DNA from: an uncultured Flavobacteriales bacterium
GTDB lineage: Bacteria; Bacteroidota; Bacteroidia; Flavobacteriales; BACL11
Assembly (NCBI GenBank): GCA_950069165.1
Contig: CATMIT010000075.1
Coordinates: forward strand, 1-6,818
Reading direction: 5' to 3'
DNA: 6,818 nt
The translations under genes were made by a program, and so were the position numbers. Positions 6,726 through 6,818 of this stretch are shown here, piece by piece; position 1 is the stretch's first letter; the number at the start of each line of letters is the position of its first letter. The notes beneath the pieces were generated by a model. The model was given only the letters and a program-made list of their open reading frames with translations. It was not told the DNA's origin and searched no databases.

Positions 6726-6750
6726 TCATACTAATTAAAACCAAATAATT

Positions 6751-6818
6751 ATGAAAACAATTAAAAATACAATTTTTCTGTCGCTACTACTTATTGTAGC
6801 GACTGCAAGTGCCAAAAC
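6751..6818 (+). CDS. N-terminus of an exported protein, cut by the window edge
   Basis: An ATG 25 nt after the stop of the GDCCVxC gene opens a frame of 22 codons that runs off the right edge: MKTIKNTIFLSLLLIVATAS followed by AK. Two lysines, a leucine-rich core and small residues (Ala-x-Ser-Ala) before Lys make a good signal peptide, with cleavage probably after the final Ala. The gap is short and no TAnnTTTG element is seen in it, so the gene is probably in the merTP operon. The mature protein is not visible, so no function is assigned. A periplasmic or outer-membrane partner of the metal system is possible. Confidence 0.65.
   Translation, partial: MKTIKNTIFLSLLLIVATASAK
6780..6803 (+). 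repeat. Perfect 8-bp stem-loop inside the signal-peptide coding region
   Basis: GTCGCTAC (6780-6787) and GTAGCGAC (6796-6803) are exact reverse complements with an 8-nt loop TACTTATT. The stem has 5 of 8 G-C pairs, strong for this AT-rich region. It lies within codons 10-18 of the truncated gene and has no trailing T-run, so it is not a typical terminator. It may reduce expression of the distal gene or be coincidence. Confidence 0.4.

Noticed and set aside
1..6818. CRISPR arrays, tRNA or rRNA genes, insertion-sequence ends and phage attachment sites
   Set aside because: No regularly spaced repeats, cloverleaf-like segments, transposase-like frames or terminal repeats with flanking duplications were recognised.

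Overview
The window looks like AT-rich chromosomal DNA from a Bacteroidota bacterium, probably of the Flavobacteriia type. This rests on gene content (a choice-of-anchor B / LVIVD-repeat secreted protein, a remnant of a SprB-like adhesin repeat, a LysM plus type-1 periplasmic-binding-protein hybrid next to guaA, a Bacteroidota-type BshC). It also rests on promoter-like sites matching the Bacteroidota consensus TTG-N~20-TAnnTTTG, and on the lack of strong Shine-Dalgarno sequences. No RNA gene, CRISPR array, insertion sequence or tRNA-linked attachment site was seen.

Layout. Positions 1-977 (minus) hold the N-terminal 325 residues of a secreted choice-of-anchor B family protein that runs off the left edge. 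Positions 1042-1361 (minus) hold a short, frameshifted remnant of a secreted SprB-like repeat protein that still has a well-formed promoter. Positions 1430-5855 (minus) are a tightly overlapping three-gene operon, transcribed bshC (bacillithiol synthesis), guaA (GMP synthase), then a LysM/PBP1-like envelope protein; the overlaps are 4 and 10 nt. A 71-bp divergent intergenic region (5856-5926) follows. On the plus strand, 5927-6508 encodes a MerT-like membrane protein fused to a MerP-like HMA domain, 6501-6725 a tiny cysteine-rich GDCCVxC-type zinc-ribbon protein that overlaps it by 8 nt, and 6751 onward the signal peptide of a further, truncated gene.

How the parts may work together. The plus-strand cluster looks like a thiophilic-metal (Hg(II)-type) handling unit. 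A periplasmic HMA domain and paired membrane and cytosolic cysteines could pass the metal inward, with an 11-cysteine small protein as a possible cytosolic acceptor. No mercuric reductase or MerR/ArsR regulator is visible, so the substrate is unproven. It lies back to back with bshC, whose product finishes the low-molecular-weight thiol bacillithiol. The shared intergenic region has a Bacteroidota -7-like element close to each start codon and an 8-bp inverted repeat spanning the merTP start. A coordinated thiol/metal response is the most interesting hypothesis here. It is inference, not shown by the sequence.
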